DNA of 64,000 nucleotides from Rhizobium sp. Root274 (GCF_001429245.1 NZ_LMJE01000008.1:451868-515867), one strand, 5' to 3'; numbered from the stretch's first letter, positions 32,221 to 44,159 are shown. The notes: generated from the sequence alone by a model not told the origin. A program made the numbers and translations.

Positions 32221-33611
32221 GTGGCTTTCGCCTCCATCCTGTGGATCAGGGCGAGCGGATCGGCAAAGGCGAAGACGACGACGCCGAGCGCGCGGCGTAC
32301 GGCCAGATGCAGCAGCAGTGCTTCTACCGCCATGGCGCTGGCGGTTGCGGTTGCAGCGCCGGCCAGACCCAGATGCGGGATCAGGGACACGTTAAGGCTG
32401 ATATTGGTGGTAAGCGCCAGCACATAGACGCCGACGCAAAGCTTTTGCCGCCCGGCCATGGTGAGCAGCATTTCGGCCGGACCCACCATGGCTTTCGCCA
32501 TGTTGCCGGCAAAGAGGATCGCCATCAGCACGTAGCCGGCGGTGAAGGCGGGTCCGAACATGCCGAGCAGGAATTCGCCGAGGAGAAGGACAAGTGCGCC
32601 GACGGCAAGCGAAGGCCAGAATGTCCAGCGGGCGGCTGTCCCGGCGAAACCGGCGAGCCCCTTGCGATTGCCTTCGGCCATGAGTGCGGAGAAGCGCGGC
32701 GTGGCGCCGGCCTTGACGGCGAAGAAGACGAACTGGACGAGCGCCATGGTCTTGGCGGCGGCGAAATAGATCGCCACCTGATCTGGCGGCAGGTAGAGGC
32801 CGACGACGATGACGTCGGAATTGGTCAGCAGAAAGCCGAAGCCCTCGATCAGGAAGATCGGAAAGGCGACGCGGAACCAGGCAAGGAAATCGATCTTGCG
32901 GACACCCTTCTCGTAGCGACGCACAAGGCGGCGATCGACGGTGAGGAACTGCCCGATGGTGGTTAAATAGGTGGCGCCGAGGGCGGCCTGCATGGCGGTG
33001 GTGGCCGAGGCCGGCGCGCCGAGGCTGACGGCTGCCATCATGAAGACGAGGATCAGCGTTGGGCGGATGATATAGGTGGGGCTCATGGCGACCACCGGCC
33101 AGCGATTGGCGCGGGCCGTGCCGTCGAGCACGTCGCCGAGCGCGATCATCGGCAGGGCAAAGAGTGCGAGGAAGAGCGGGATCAGGTAGTAGCCTTCGAT
33201 CCGGTCACCGAACAGATGAAGCGCTGCCATGCCGATCAGCACGAAGGTGCTGGCACTCAGCATGGCGAAGACGCGGGCGGTCATGGTGAGGCCGCGGATT
33301 TCGGCTTCCGCCTTGTCGAGATCGTATTGCGGCAGGAAGCGGATGACGGCCGTCGGGAAGCCGAGGCAGGAGAAATTGCCGGCCAGCACGACCAGAACCC
33401 AGACGAAGACGAAGATGCCGTATTCGAATTCGCCCATCAGGCGGGCCTGGATGATCTGCGAGACGAAAGCGATGGCGGCGCTCAATACCCGGATGGCAAA
33501 GGCGACTACGGCCATCAGCCGGGCGCGAGACTGGTCATCGTCAGCACGCAGCGCGCGGGCCAGAGCCGGGCCTGCGGGCAACCATTTCTCCGCTGCTTCC
33601 AGAACAGTCAT
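32217..33611 (-). CDS. Polysaccharide (O-antigen/EPS) flippase, MATE/Wzx-like
   Basis: 464 residues from the ATG at 33611; a GTG at 33635 is the alternative and neither has a strong ribosome site. About 12-14 hydrophobic helices (VVAFAIRVLSAAIAFVSQIIQARLMG, FGIFVFVWVLVVLAGNF-like, ending in LGLAGAATATASAMAVEALLLHLAV) fit the Wzx/MATE family of lipid-linked sugar flippases. It lies 60 nt after the acyltransferase-3 gene and overlaps the GNAT gene. No glycosyltransferases adjoin it, so the saccharide it moves cannot be named; alginate synthesis by Alg8 does not need a flippase. Confidence 0.85.
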   Translation of the reverse strand: MTVLEAAEKWLPAGPALARALRADDDQSRARLMAVVAFAIRVLSAAIAFVSQIIQARLMGEFEYGIFVFVWVLVVLAGNFSCLGFPTAVIRFLPQYDLDKAEAEIRGLTMTARVFAMLSASTFVLIGMAALHLFGDRIEGYYLIPLFLALFALPMIALGDVLDGTARANRWPVVAMSPTYIIRPTLILVFMMAAVSLGAPASATTAMQAALGATYLTTIGQFLTVDRRLVRRYEKGVRKIDFLAWFRVAFPIFLIEGFGFLLTNSDVIVVGLYLPPDQVAIYFAAAKTMALVQFVFFAVKAGATPRFSALMAEGNRKGLAGFAGTAARWTFWPSLAVGALVLLLGEFLLGMFGPAFTAGYVLMAILFAGNMAKAMVGPAEMLLTMAGRQKLCVGVYVLALTTNISLNVSLIPHLGLAGAATATASAMAVEALLLHLAVRRALGVVVFAFADPLALIHRMEAKAT

Positions 33612-33671
33612 CGTGACGAACGCAATACTTCTCACAGGGACGGGCGTGATGTGAGTGTTGACACATCAGGG

Positions 33672-34877
33672 TTAACGAAGTGTGCCCTCGACGGGGGCGG
33701 GCGGTGCCTTCGAAGCGATTTCGGACCGCAACGGAAGTCCGTTGAAAAGGAAGAGGGCGAGGCGGCTTTTTCGCAGGATGCGGTGTGCGCCGTAGGAGAG
33801 GCAAAGGGTCGCCATGCAGACCATTGCAAACTCGAGGACTGGAGGCCAGGCGACCAGGAGGAAGAGGGTCACCAAGGCGTAGATCAGGGGATGATGGAGG
33901 AGATAGATGGTGAAGGAGGCATCGACGACGCGGTCCACGGTCCGGCTAGGCCTGTTCCAGAAGCGGGTGGCGCATCCGATCAGGACGGCGCTCATCAGGA
34001 TGGCAGCGATGGCATCGGCGGCATTGTAGAGAATTTCCAGAGCAAGACCCGTTCGGCCGCGCAGGAGCGAGGCGGCGATGGCAGAGGCGACAGCGATCGC
34101 GGGCAGGATAGAGCCGCCCTGCCAGACGAGATGGGACCGCAGGTCCGGCACGGCCCGCAGGACGACGCCGAGCAGGAAGAAGGGCAGGTATCGCAGATAG
34201 GGGTCCACGCCATGGGCGAGCAGGAAGGTAAGGCCCGACGGCATTGCGAGCAGCGAGACATGCGATAACGCGATGGCGACTTCCCAGAGCATGGCGAAGA
34301 CCAGCACTGTCGGCAATGCGAAGCCGCCGTGGCGCCTGAGCAAATCCCCTGCCGACCGAAGCTGCGGGCTCCAGCCATTCGCCTGGACCAGCGCCAGCGT
34401 CAGCGCAATCAACGTGCTGTAGGCGAGCAGTGCCGGCAGGAACCAAAGATGCATGATCCAGCCGAAACCGGGATGGGTCACATCATAGACTGCCTTATCC
34501 ATGGCGTGCGGCATGGTCATGACGCCGGTCAGGGCATCCTTCAGGTCGACAAAGAACAACTGCGGCGGTGCAAGGAGAACAAGTCCGGTCAAGAAGGGGA
34601 CGCCGAGCCGGACGAAGCGGCCGCGCAGCCATTCCAAGGGCGGCCGGCGGGCGAGCAGCATGGCGGCGAAATAACCGGCGACCATGAAGAAAGCGGGCAT
34701 GCGGAAGGTGACCAGAAAGCCGCTCAGGAAGGTCAATGCCTCGCTCTTTTCCAGCGACTGCACATCCCAGAGGACGCGCGTGTTATAGGCCATGGCGGCA
34801 TGATAGGGGATGCCGAGCAGCATCAGGAGCGCCCGCAGAGAATCCCAGTGATGCTCGCGCCCTGGCGCAACTGACAT
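33672..34877 (-). CDS. Acyltransferase family 3 membrane protein (OpgC/NodX-like)
   Basis: 401 residues from the ATG at 34877, with GGGAG 7 nt upstream. About ten membrane helices; the N-terminal REHHWDSLRALLMLLGIPYHAAMAY is the acyltransferase-3 signature with its conserved His, and a C-terminal FTIYLLHHPLIYA resembles the second conserved motif. Members transfer acetyl or succinyl groups to glucans, Nod factors or exopolysaccharides. It could decorate the product of the flippase operon; acting on alginate is conceivable since AlgI/J/F are absent here, but there is no direct support. Confidence 0.85.
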   Translation of the reverse strand: MSVAPGREHHWDSLRALLMLLGIPYHAAMAYNTRVLWDVQSLEKSEALTFLSGFLVTFRMPAFFMVAGYFAAMLLARRPPLEWLRGRFVRLGVPFLTGLVLLAPPQLFFVDLKDALTGVMTMPHAMDKAVYDVTHPGFGWIMHLWFLPALLAYSTLIALTLALVQANGWSPQLRSAGDLLRRHGGFALPTVLVFAMLWEVAIALSHVSLLAMPSGLTFLLAHGVDPYLRYLPFFLLGVVLRAVPDLRSHLVWQGGSILPAIAVASAIAASLLRGRTGLALEILYNAADAIAAILMSAVLIGCATRFWNRPSRTVDRVVDASFTIYLLHHPLIYALVTLFLLVAWPPVLEFAMVCMATLCLSYGAHRILRKSRLALFLFNGLPLRSEIASKAPPAPVEGTLR

Positions 34878-35083
34878 GGCATCGCTCCCGTCTCGTGGAA
34901 TTCGGAGGGAGGGGCCAATACCGCGTCCCGATCCTTGCACCAGTCTTGCAGTCAAAGGTTTAGAAACCTTCAAGCAGGACCTGCGAGGGGTGGGGTCGGG
35001 GCGGGTGGCGGCAGGACTGCCCTTTGTGCGCCCTCGTCGGCGCCTTCATGTTGAGCCCGCGCGATTTCGTTGTTTCAAAATGC

Positions 35084-35114
35084 AGAACGCCCGCGTTTTT
35101 AGCGCGGGCGTTCT
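35084..35114 (-). terminator. Strong hairpin after secA
   Basis: Perfect 12-bp arms AGAACGCCCGCG / CGCGGGCGTTCT with a 7-nt loop, 31 nt past the secA stop, followed on the minus strand by GCATTTTG. It is well placed to end the secA transcript. Confidence 0.75.
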
Positions 35115-35144
35115 AGGTTGGTTTGGTCGGTGTCTGCGCCTGGA

Positions 35145-37844
<2,700 letters not shown>

Positions 37845-38089
37845 ATCGATGGTCCTTTCTGACCTTCGTCATAACGTTGACCCAGTCTTCCGGCCCTTAT
37901 GAGCACAGACGAATAGGCGCAAGGCGTCCCGAAACTACTCTGGACGCGAGGTTGCGTGACAGATAAGAGGGGGGTCGAATGATGTCAACGGCGCAGGGCC
38001 ATGGGAAAGACCTGCTTTTGTGGGGCGTCTGACAATTTTTTGCCTGATTCGAACGGTCTTCAAACGGTTCACCATCCGAAAGGTCTTTC

Positions 38090-38944
38090 ATGCTTCGCCT
38101 CAATAAATTCGTGCTTGCCGCCTGCGTTTCGCTCATCGCCTTCCAGGGCGTTGCCGCTGCCGAGGATGCCGTGGTCGCCAAGGTCGGCTCCCTGGAAATC
38201 AAGCAGTCCGAGCTCGACCTCGCTGTTGCCAATCTCGACCCGCAGCTCGCCCAGCTGCCCGACGAACAGAAGAAGGTGGCGGCCCTGTCCGGCGCTATCG
38301 ACGTCAAGTTGCTGGCCTCCAATGCCGAAGCTGCCGGCATGAAGGACGATCCGGAATATCAGCGCCGCATGGCCTATATCGCCGAGCGCGAACTGCACAA
38401 CGCCTTCTTCAAGAAGAACGTCGTTGATGCCGTGACCACGGAAGAGGTCAAGGCCCGCTACGACAAGGAAGTCGCCGGCCTTCCGAAGCAGGAAGAAATC
38501 CGCGCGCGCCACATCCTGGTGAAGACGGAAGAGGAAGCCAAGGCTGTTATCGCCGAACTCGACGCCGGCAAGAGCTTCGTTGATCTTGCCAAGGAAAAGT
38601 CCACCGACCCGAACAAGTCGGAAGGCGGCGATCTCGGCTACTTCACCAAGGGCCGCATGGTTCCGGAATTCGAAGAAGCAGCGTTCGCACTTGAGAAGGG
38701 TGCCTACACCAAGACCCCGGTCAAGACGCAGTTCGGCTTCCACGTCATCCTGCTCGAAGACAAGCGCGAAGCCGCCCCGCCGGCTTTTGAGGCCGTCGAG
38801 CAGCAGGTTCGCCAGCTCGTGATGCGTGACAAGTATCTGGCCCTGATCGAGAAGGCCAAGACCGAGCAGAAGGTCGAGATCGTCGACGAGACCCTGCGCA
38901 AGGGTTATGAAGAGGCGAACAAGCAGGAACAGCAGCAGCAGTAA
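38090..38944 (+). CDS. Periplasmic parvulin-type peptidylprolyl isomerase
   Basis: 284 residues with a Sec signal peptide (FVLAACVSLIAFQGVAAAED). An N-terminal SurA-like helical chaperone part (about residues 25-130) is followed by a PpiC rotamase domain with IRARHILVKTEEEAKAVI, DLAKEKSTDP, GGDLGYFTKGRMVPEFEEAAF and TQFGFHVILLED. It helps fold exported proteins in the periplasm. The tail is Gln-rich. Its divergence from secA across 245 nt fits a shared link to protein export. A rho-independent terminator follows at 38979-39000. Confidence 0.93.
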   Translation: MLRLNKFVLAACVSLIAFQGVAAAEDAVVAKVGSLEIKQSELDLAVANLDPQLAQLPDEQKKVAALSGAIDVKLLASNAEAAGMKDDPEYQRRMAYIAERELHNAFFKKNVVDAVTTEEVKARYDKEVAGLPKQEEIRARHILVKTEEEAKAVIAELDAGKSFVDLAKEKSTDPNKSEGGDLGYFTKGRMVPEFEEAAFALEKGAYTKTPVKTQFGFHVILLEDKREAAPPAFEAVEQQVRQLVMRDKYLALIEKAKTEQKVEIVDETLRKGYEEANKQEQQQQ

Positions 38945-38978
38945 GCTGCTGTACCTTCCATAGAGATCCCTAGAAAAA

Positions 38979-39000
38979 GGCCCGCAGTTTGCGGGCCTTC
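38979..39000 (+). terminator. Rho-independent terminator after the parvulin gene
   Basis: GGCCCGC-AGTTT-GCGGGCC hairpin, preceded by AAAAA and followed by TTCC, 35 nt after the stop codon. It lies just before argJ, isolating that operon. Confidence 0.75.
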
Positions 39001-39018
39001 CATTACAGGCCAGGCACC

Positions 39019-40260
39019 ATGTCTTCCAGCATTTCTCCGCTCGCTCCGAAATCCTATGCCGACATGCCTGTCATCCGCGGTGTGCGGATGGCGACGGCGG
39101 CTGCGGGCATCAAGTACAAGAACCGCACCGATGTGCTGTTGATGGCCTTCGAAATGCCGGCAGCTGTTGCCGGGGTCTTCACCAAGTCGAAGTGCCCATC
39201 GGCCCCGGTCGATTTCTGCCGGCAGAACCTCGGCCATGGCGTTGCCCGTGGCGTGGTGGTGAATTCCGGCAATGCCAATGCCTTTACCGGCATCAAAGGC
39301 AAAGCGGCGACGGACCTCACGGCCAAGTCTGCGGCGAAGGCGCTGGGCTGCGGCGAGAACGAGATCTATCTCGCTTCGACGGGGGTCATTGGCGAGCCGC
39401 TTGATGCGACCAAATTTGCCGGTGTGCTGGACCAGATGGCCTTGGAGGCCAAGGGTGATTTCTGGCTGGAAGCGGCCAAGGCGATCATGACCACGGATAC
39501 CTATCCGAAGGTTGCGACGCGTTCGGCAAAGATCGACGGCGTCACCGTTACCATTAACGGGATCGCCAAGGGGGCGGGAATGATCGCGCCCGATATGGCG
39601 ACCATGCTGTCCTTCGTCGTGACCGATGCCGCCATTGCTTCCTCCGCTTTGCAGGCGCTGCTGTCTGCCGGCGTCGAGCCGAGCTTTAACTCGATCACCG
39701 TCGACAGCGATACCTCGACCTCGGACACGCTGCTGCTGTTTGCGACTGGGGCTGCGGCCGCTGATGGCCAGGTGACTGTCGAGAGCGCCGACGACGCACG
39801 TCTCGCCGAGTTCAAGCTGGCGCTGAACGATCTGCTCAAGGATCTGGCGCTGCAAGTGGTTCGCGACGGCGAAGGTGCGCGCAAGATGGTCGAGGTGACC
39901 GTGAAGGGTGCCGAGAGCGATCTGGCCGCAAAGAAGATTGCGCTTTCGATTGCCAATTCGCCGCTGGTGAAGACGGCGGTTGCTGGCGAGGATGCAAACT
40001 GGGGTCGTATCGTCATGGCCGTCGGCAAGTCCGGCGAGATGGCGGACCGCGACCGGTTGGCGATCTGGTTTGGCGATATCCGTGTGGCCGTCAACGGCGA
40101 GCGCGATCCTGACTATTCGGAGGCCGCGACGACGGCCGTGATGGAGAAGCAGGATATCCCTGTGACCGTCGATATCGGGCTGGGCTCCGGCACGGCGACG
40201 GTCTGGACCTGCGACCTCACCAAGGAATATGTCGCCATCAATGGCGACTACCGGAGCTGA
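39019..40260 (+). CDS. argJ: Bifunctional ornithine acetyltransferase / N-acetylglutamate synthase ArgJ
   Basis: 413 residues from the ATG at 39019 (an upstream TTG at 38989 lies inside the terminator). ArgJ transfers the acetyl group from N-acetylornithine to glutamate in arginine synthesis. The self-cleavage site is the Ala-Thr of [16 protein letters not shown], where Thr becomes the catalytic residue. Other family blocks: [36 protein letters not shown] and a C-terminal [15 protein letters not shown]. Its stop shares a base with the next start (TGATG), so argJ, the GNAT gene and mutT form one operon. Confidence 0.97.
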   Translation: MSSSISPLAPKSYADMPVIRGVRMATAAAGIKYKNRTDVLLMAFEMPAAVAGVFTKSKCPSAPVDFCRQNLGHGVARGVVVNSGNANAFTGIKGKAATDLTAKSAAKALGCGENEIYLASTGVIGEPLDATKFAGVLDQMALEAKGDFWLEAAKAIMTTDTYPKVATRSAKIDGVTVTINGIAKGAGMIAPDMATMLSFVVTDAAIASSALQALLSAGVEPSFNSITVDSDTSTSDTLLLFATGAAAADGQVTVESADDARLAEFKLALNDLLKDLALQVVRDGEGARKMVEVTVKGAESDLAAKKIALSIANSPLVKTAVAGEDANWGRIVMAVGKSGEMADRDRLAIWFGDIRVAVNGERDPDYSEAATTAVMEKQDIPVTVDIGLGSGTATVWTCDLTKEYVAINGDYRS

Positions 40261-41048
40261 TGGCCGGAATGCAGGTAAACGTGACCGATCCGAACCTGCC
40301 GCTCGTCCGGCGCCTGGAGGCTGTTGGCTTTCGCGCCTGGCCAGCGAGCAGCGTGGTCTATGACGGCAGCTGGCAGGTGCGGCTGACGGGCAGCCATCCG
40401 TCGAAGCGGCTGAACTGTGTGGTGGCGCTCGATCCGTCTGACCATCGCGACATCGCGCTGCGGATCGAGAAAGCGGCCCGCAGGTTCGAATCGCATGGCC
40501 GACCGCTGCTGTTTCGCCAGACGCCGCTGTCGCCGAAACTGTTGATCGAGCATCTGGCGGCGGAGGGCTGGGAGTGTTTCGAAGAGGTCGTGACCATGAC
40601 CTGCGATCTGACGACGCTTGAGCTTCCAGACACCATGGATCATCTGCCGACGCATGACATCGGCCGTTTCGTCGATGCCGATATTGCCGTGCATGAGGCG
40701 GACCCGGCGCAGAAGCCGGCGCTGGCCGAGATCATCACCGGCATCAAGCCGCCGACCGGGCTGTTCGTCATCGAAGATCCGGAGACGGGGCCGGTGGCCG
40801 CGACGCTCTGTGTGCAGGACAATGATCTTGCCGGGTTGATGTCGCTCGCCGTGCGTCCGGACAAGCGCGGACAAGGCATCGGTGTCGAAATCCTGAGCAC
40901 CGCGCTGCGCTGGGCGCGGATGCGCGGGGCCCGCACGGGCTGGCTGCAGGTCGTTGCAGACAATGAGGCAGCGCTGGCGCTTTATGCCAAGATGGGCTTC
41001 ACCGAGGCCTATCGCTATCATTACTGGCGGAAAAAGGCCGAGGCATGA
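40260..41048 (+). CDS. GNAT-family N-acetyltransferase
   Basis: 262 residues. The C-terminal GNAT fold is clear: LMSLAVRPDKRGQGIGVEIL binds the acetyl-CoA pyrophosphate, followed by GWLQVVADNEAALALYAKMGF. The N-terminal 110 residues look like a degenerate second GNAT-like lobe. Substrate unknown. Tight coupling on both sides (TGATG with argJ, ATGA with mutT) shows co-translation, an order common in Rhizobiaceae. Confidence 0.9.
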   Translation: MAGMQVNVTDPNLPLVRRLEAVGFRAWPASSVVYDGSWQVRLTGSHPSKRLNCVVALDPSDHRDIALRIEKAARRFESHGRPLLFRQTPLSPKLLIEHLAAEGWECFEEVVTMTCDLTTLELPDTMDHLPTHDIGRFVDADIAVHEADPAQKPALAEIITGIKPPTGLFVIEDPETGPVAATLCVQDNDLAGLMSLAVRPDKRGQGIGVEILSTALRWARMRGARTGWLQVVADNEAALALYAKMGFTEAYRYHYWRKKAEA

Positions 41049-41458
41049 GCGACAAGAAGAAGCCGATCCTGCTGGTGGCGGCCTGCGCGCTGGTTGATAC
41101 CGACAATCGCATCCTGCTTGCGCAGCGCCCTGAGGGCAAGTCGCTGGCCGGCCTTTGGGAGTTTCCCGGCGGCAAGGTGGAGGCCGGCGAGACGCCGGAA
41201 GAAACGCTGGTGCGTGAGCTGAACGAAGAACTGGGTATCGTTACCAAGGTGGCGTGTCTGGCACCTCTGACCTTCGCCAGTCACACCTATGATAGCTTCC
41301 ACCTGCTCATGCCGCTCTATATCTGCCGGCGTTACGAGGGCATTCCGCAGGGACGGGAAGGCCAGGCGATCAAGTGGGTCAAATCCAAGGCCCTGCGCGA
41401 CTATCCGATGCCGCCGGCCGACGAGCCGCTGATCCCGTTTCTCCAGGACCTTCTGTGA
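41045..41458 (+). CDS. mutT: 8-oxo-dGTP diphosphatase MutT
   Basis: 137 residues. It hydrolyses oxidised dGTP to prevent A:T to C:G mutations. The Nudix box is intact (GGKVEAGETPEETLVRELNE then ELGI: G-x5-E-x7-R-E-x2-E-E-x-G pattern). RPEGKSLAGLWEFPGG and the C-terminal proline-rich end PMPPADEPLIPFL match MutT rather than general Nudix enzymes. Last gene of the argJ operon. Confidence 0.93.
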   Translation: MSDKKKPILLVAACALVDTDNRILLAQRPEGKSLAGLWEFPGGKVEAGETPEETLVRELNEELGIVTKVACLAPLTFASHTYDSFHLLMPLYICRRYEGIPQGREGQAIKWVKSKALRDYPMPPADEPLIPFLQDLL

Positions 41459-41556
41459 GCGCTCGCGAATTCTTGGCGCGTCGTTAATACAAAGTTTATA
41501 CCCCGCACCGCAATATACCCTCTGTTCATGCGTCGTAAACGTGTGTGGAGCGTAAC

Positions 41557-41877
41557 ATGGTAAACGAGGATTTCTGGAAGGCCGCACGGTCGAGAGAGCG
41601 GTCTTCGATCAAGTCAGGCCGGACCGGTGTGCTGAATATCGCCTTGCTGTTCGGTACGGCTGCGATCGCGCTTTCGCTCGTCCTGACACCGATGCTTACT
41701 TCCAAGACGGACCGCAAGACGCTGGCTTTCGAGCCCGCCGACTACGACATGATGACCACCGGTTCGATTCCCAAGGGTGACCCGGGCAAGCGTTATACGA
41801 TCCGTCGCAGCGTGCTCCAGGAGACGCCGGGATCCGTCTGCATCATCGATGGCTATGGTAACGGCCAGGCCTGTTAA
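41557..41877 (+). CDS. Conserved small membrane-anchored protein, function unknown
   Basis: 106 residues from the ATG at 41557, with GGAG 6 nt upstream. One membrane helix near residues 28-46 (VLNIALLFGTAAIALSLVLTPML) is preceded by a basic cytoplasmic segment; about 60 residues lie outside, with the pattern DYDMMTTGSI and a Cys-x9-Cys end (SVCIIDGYGNGQAC) that could form a disulfide. I recognise the pattern from rhizobial genomes but no function is known to me. It stands 59 nt upstream of an Flp pilin gene. Confidence 0.72.
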   Translation: MVNEDFWKAARSRERSSIKSGRTGVLNIALLFGTAAIALSLVLTPMLTSKTDRKTLAFEPADYDMMTTGSIPKGDPGKRYTIRRSVLQETPGSVCIIDGYGNGQAC

Positions 41878-41889
41878 TTCACACCCTGC

Positions 41890-41915
41890 CCGGAGCGCTG
41901 CTTGGCAGGCTCCGG
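41890..41915 (+). other. Hairpin between the small membrane protein and the pilin gene
   Basis: Perfect 7-bp arms CCGGAGC / GCTCCGG with a 12-nt loop, 20 nt before the pilin ATG and covering the space between the two genes. No T-run follows. It could be a processing or translation-control element. Confidence 0.35.
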
Positions 41916-41935
41916 CTCGACCGCCAGGAGCCAGA

Positions 41936-42109
41936 ATGCGTTTTTTGCGTCAGATGATTGCTGGTGAGAGTGGAGCGACCGCGATCGAATACGGATTGAT
42001 TGCCGCAATCATGAGCGTGGCTCTGATCGCCGGCTTCGGCGCTTTGAGCACATCGGTTCAAGGGGTCTTCGAGACCGTGACGGCGACGATCACCGCCGCC
42101 TGGGGTTAA
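41936..42109 (+). CDS. Flp/Fap-type IVb pilin (orphan)
   Basis: 57 residues from an ATG with CAGGAG upstream. The short basic leader MRFLRQMIAGESGATAIEYG contains the Flp signature: a Glu-Tyr pair at the start of a hydrophobic helix (IEYGLIAAIMSVALIAGFGAL). Such pilins are cut by a TadV/CpaA prepilin peptidase and assembled by the Tad/Cpa machine. No tad/cpa genes are present in the window, so it depends on machinery elsewhere or serves a minor role. It overlaps the convergent methyltransferase stop by 4 nt. Confidence 0.85.
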   Translation: MRFLRQMIAGESGATAIEYGLIAAIMSVALIAGFGALSTSVQGVFETVTATITAAWG

Positions 42110-43002
42110 TCCTTCCCATCCATGTTCGGTGGTATCGCCCGGTTCGGATCGAGCGCATCCGCAAGCCGCATCTTGGCAGAACCGGGCTTCAGCGGCTTTT
42201 GCTGGCTTTCATGCGGCGCCCAGCCGGACACGAAGATGATCGAGAAGGTGGCGCGGATGCGGCCATCGGGATCGGCGTAACGCTCGGCGTAAAGCTCGGC
42301 TGCCCGCATGAAGAAGCGGCGCGACACCGGCCGGCGGCTGCGACCGATCAGCGGATTGGCCATGCCCATCGCCTTCAGGTCGCGCATCAGCGCAAAGATG
42401 TGGTCGTAGCGGACGGTAAAACTCTCTTCATCGATGACGGGCAGGGCGAAGCCCGAGCGCTGCATGAGCGCGCCGATATCGCGGATATCGGCAAAGGGGA
42501 TCACGCGGGGGCTTGCACCGCCATAGATCTCTGTCTCTGCCGCCAGGAGCACGTCGCGCAGTTCGGCGAGTGTGCCGGCACCCGGGATGGCTGCGAGCAG
42601 CAGTCCGTCGGGTTTGAGCGCACGGCGCATCTGGATCAGCATTCCCGGGGTATCGTTTGTCAGGTGGAGAGAAAGCGGCGAGAGGATCAGGTTGACCGAC
42701 TGGGGGTCGAGCGGCACGCTTTCGAAGCGGGTGGTGCTGCCGGGGGTCCCACGCAGCATTTCAGCGTCTGTTTCTATGCGTTGCAAATCTCCGATCTTGC
42801 CGGTGGCAAGCGCTGCCTTTGCCACCACGCCCGTTGCGCCGAAAAGTTCGGCGGCCTTGTCGAAGCGACGCTCGACGAGGGCGAGGCGATCGGCCAGTTC
42901 GCGCGCCGTCAGTTCCAGAAGGAAATCGGCACCCTCCGCTCTTTTTCCCCAGGCACGGCTGCGGTTGTGGGCAATCAGGGCTTCATCGAAAATTTCGTTC
43001 AT
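42106..43002 (-). CDS. SAM-dependent methyltransferase-fold protein (BioC/NDUFAF5-like)
   Basis: 298 residues. It has the class I methyltransferase layout: FDEALIAHNRSRAW at the N-terminus, an aspartate-rich strand region, SVNLILSPLSLHLTNDTPGMLIQMRRALKPDGLLLAAIPG and RDIGALMQRSGFALPVIDEESFTVRYD. This arrangement matches alphaproteobacterial relatives of the mitochondrial complex I assembly factor NDUFAF5 (an arginine hydroxylase) and of BioC. The canonical glycine-rich SAM loop (GxGxG) is degenerate. Function is therefore assigned only to the fold. Divergent from comF across 59 nt. Confidence 0.85.
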   Translation of the reverse strand: MNEIFDEALIAHNRSRAWGKRAEGADFLLELTARELADRLALVERRFDKAAELFGATGVVAKAALATGKIGDLQRIETDAEMLRGTPGSTTRFESVPLDPQSVNLILSPLSLHLTNDTPGMLIQMRRALKPDGLLLAAIPGAGTLAELRDVLLAAETEIYGGASPRVIPFADIRDIGALMQRSGFALPVIDEESFTVRYDHIFALMRDLKAMGMANPLIGRSRRPVSRRFFMRAAELYAERYADPDGRIRATFSIIFVSGWAPHESQQKPLKPGSAKMRLADALDPNRAIPPNMDGKD

Positions 43003-43061
43003 TGCGGCGTTCCTGGCTGAGGCGGATTGGCTGTGCGCCGCAGTGGGCGTAAAGTCATCGC

Positions 43062-43838
43062 ATGCTGGCTCACTTAGTGCAGAAATCGCTCTCCGTCAGC
43101 CTGGATCGTTCCGGGATGATGCTGCGTGGGCTATTTCATCTGGTTTATCCGCCGACCTGTGCGCATTGCCATGTGCAGACCCTGTCCCACAATGCGCTTT
43201 GCAGTGACTGCTGGTCGACACTGCGGTTGATCGAGCGGCCGTTCTGCGAGGTGCTGGGTCTGCCGTTTGCCCATGATCCAGGGGAGGACATGCTTTCGCC
43301 CGAGGCGATTGCGCATCCCCCGGTCTTCGACCGCCTGCGATCGGTGGCGCTGCATGAGGGTGTGGCGCGCCATCTGGTGCATGGGCTGAAATATCGCGAC
43401 CGGACGGATCTCGCGCCGATGATGGCGGCGTGGATGGTGCGGGCGGCGTCTGCCGAAATCGCGGCGGCTGATGGCATCGTTGCCGTGCCGCTGCACCGGA
43501 TGCGGATGTTCCGGCGCATGTTCAACCAGTCGGCGGAGCTGGCGCGGCATGTGGGACGGCAGGCAGACAAGCCGTTTCTCGCCGAGGCACTGGTGCGCCG
43601 CAAGCGGACGCAGCAGCAGGTCGGGCTGACGGCCAACCAACGCGCACTCAACGTGCGCGGCGCCTTTGTGGTGCCGGAGGGGCTGGAAGATCTGGTCTTC
43701 GGGCGGCGCTTGGTGCTGATCGACGACGTTTACACCACCGGGGCGACGGTCGGTGCGGCGACCACTGCCCTGAAAAAGGCAGGGGCGGCGGATGTCACTG
43801 TTTTGACCTTTGCAAGGGCTTTATCCGCGCCTATATGA
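43062..43838 (+). CDS. comF: ComF-family phosphoribosyltransferase-like protein
   Basis: 258 residues from the first ATG; a second possible start at 43116 (MMLRGLF) would also give a normal ComF. The N-terminus has a four-cysteine zinc-binding region (YPPTCAHCHVQ and ALCSDCW). The C-terminus is a PRTase fold with the PRPP loop VLIDDVYTTGAT. Family members assist DNA uptake in competent bacteria, but in rhizobia the role is unproven. The next gene, grxC, begins 54 nt downstream. Confidence 0.92.
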   Translation: MLAHLVQKSLSVSLDRSGMMLRGLFHLVYPPTCAHCHVQTLSHNALCSDCWSTLRLIERPFCEVLGLPFAHDPGEDMLSPEAIAHPPVFDRLRSVALHEGVARHLVHGLKYRDRTDLAPMMAAWMVRAASAEIAAADGIVAVPLHRMRMFRRMFNQSAELARHVGRQADKPFLAEALVRRKRTQQQVGLTANQRALNVRGAFVVPEGLEDLVFGRRLVLIDDVYTTGATVGAATTALKKAGAADVTVLTFARALSAPI

Positions 43839-43892
43839 GAGACCCGGTCCTGCACAGCACCTTTCAGTGCCCCTCTCGTGAGGAGTTTTTCC

Positions 43893-44147
43893 ATGGCTAA
43901 TGTCACCGTTTATACCCGTCAGTTCTGCGGCTATTGCGCCAGCGCCAAGGCGCTGCTCGACAAGAAGGGAGTCGCCTATGTCGAACATGATGCGACAGGC
44001 AAGCCGGAGCTGCGCGAGGAGATGATTTCGAAATCGGGCCGCAATACCTTCCCGCAGATCTTCATTGGCGAACAGCATGTCGGCGGCTGTGACGACCTGC
44101 ATGCCCTCGAGCGGGCCGGCAAGCTCGATCCGCTTCTCGCTCAGTAA
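43893..44147 (+). CDS. grxC: Glutaredoxin 3
   Basis: 84 residues from the ATG at 43893 with GAGGAG upstream. The dithiol active site CGYC follows VTVYTRQF; TFPQIFIGEQHVGGCDDL holds the cis-proline and the glutathione-binding GG. It reduces disulfides with glutathione. It is the first of a run grxC-nitrilase-DUF1178 that is conserved in alphaproteobacteria. Confidence 0.96.
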   Translation: MANVTVYTRQFCGYCASAKALLDKKGVAYVEHDATGKPELREEMISKSGRNTFPQIFIGEQHVGGCDDLHALERAGKLDPLLAQ

Positions 44148-44159
44148 GGAAAACGACCC

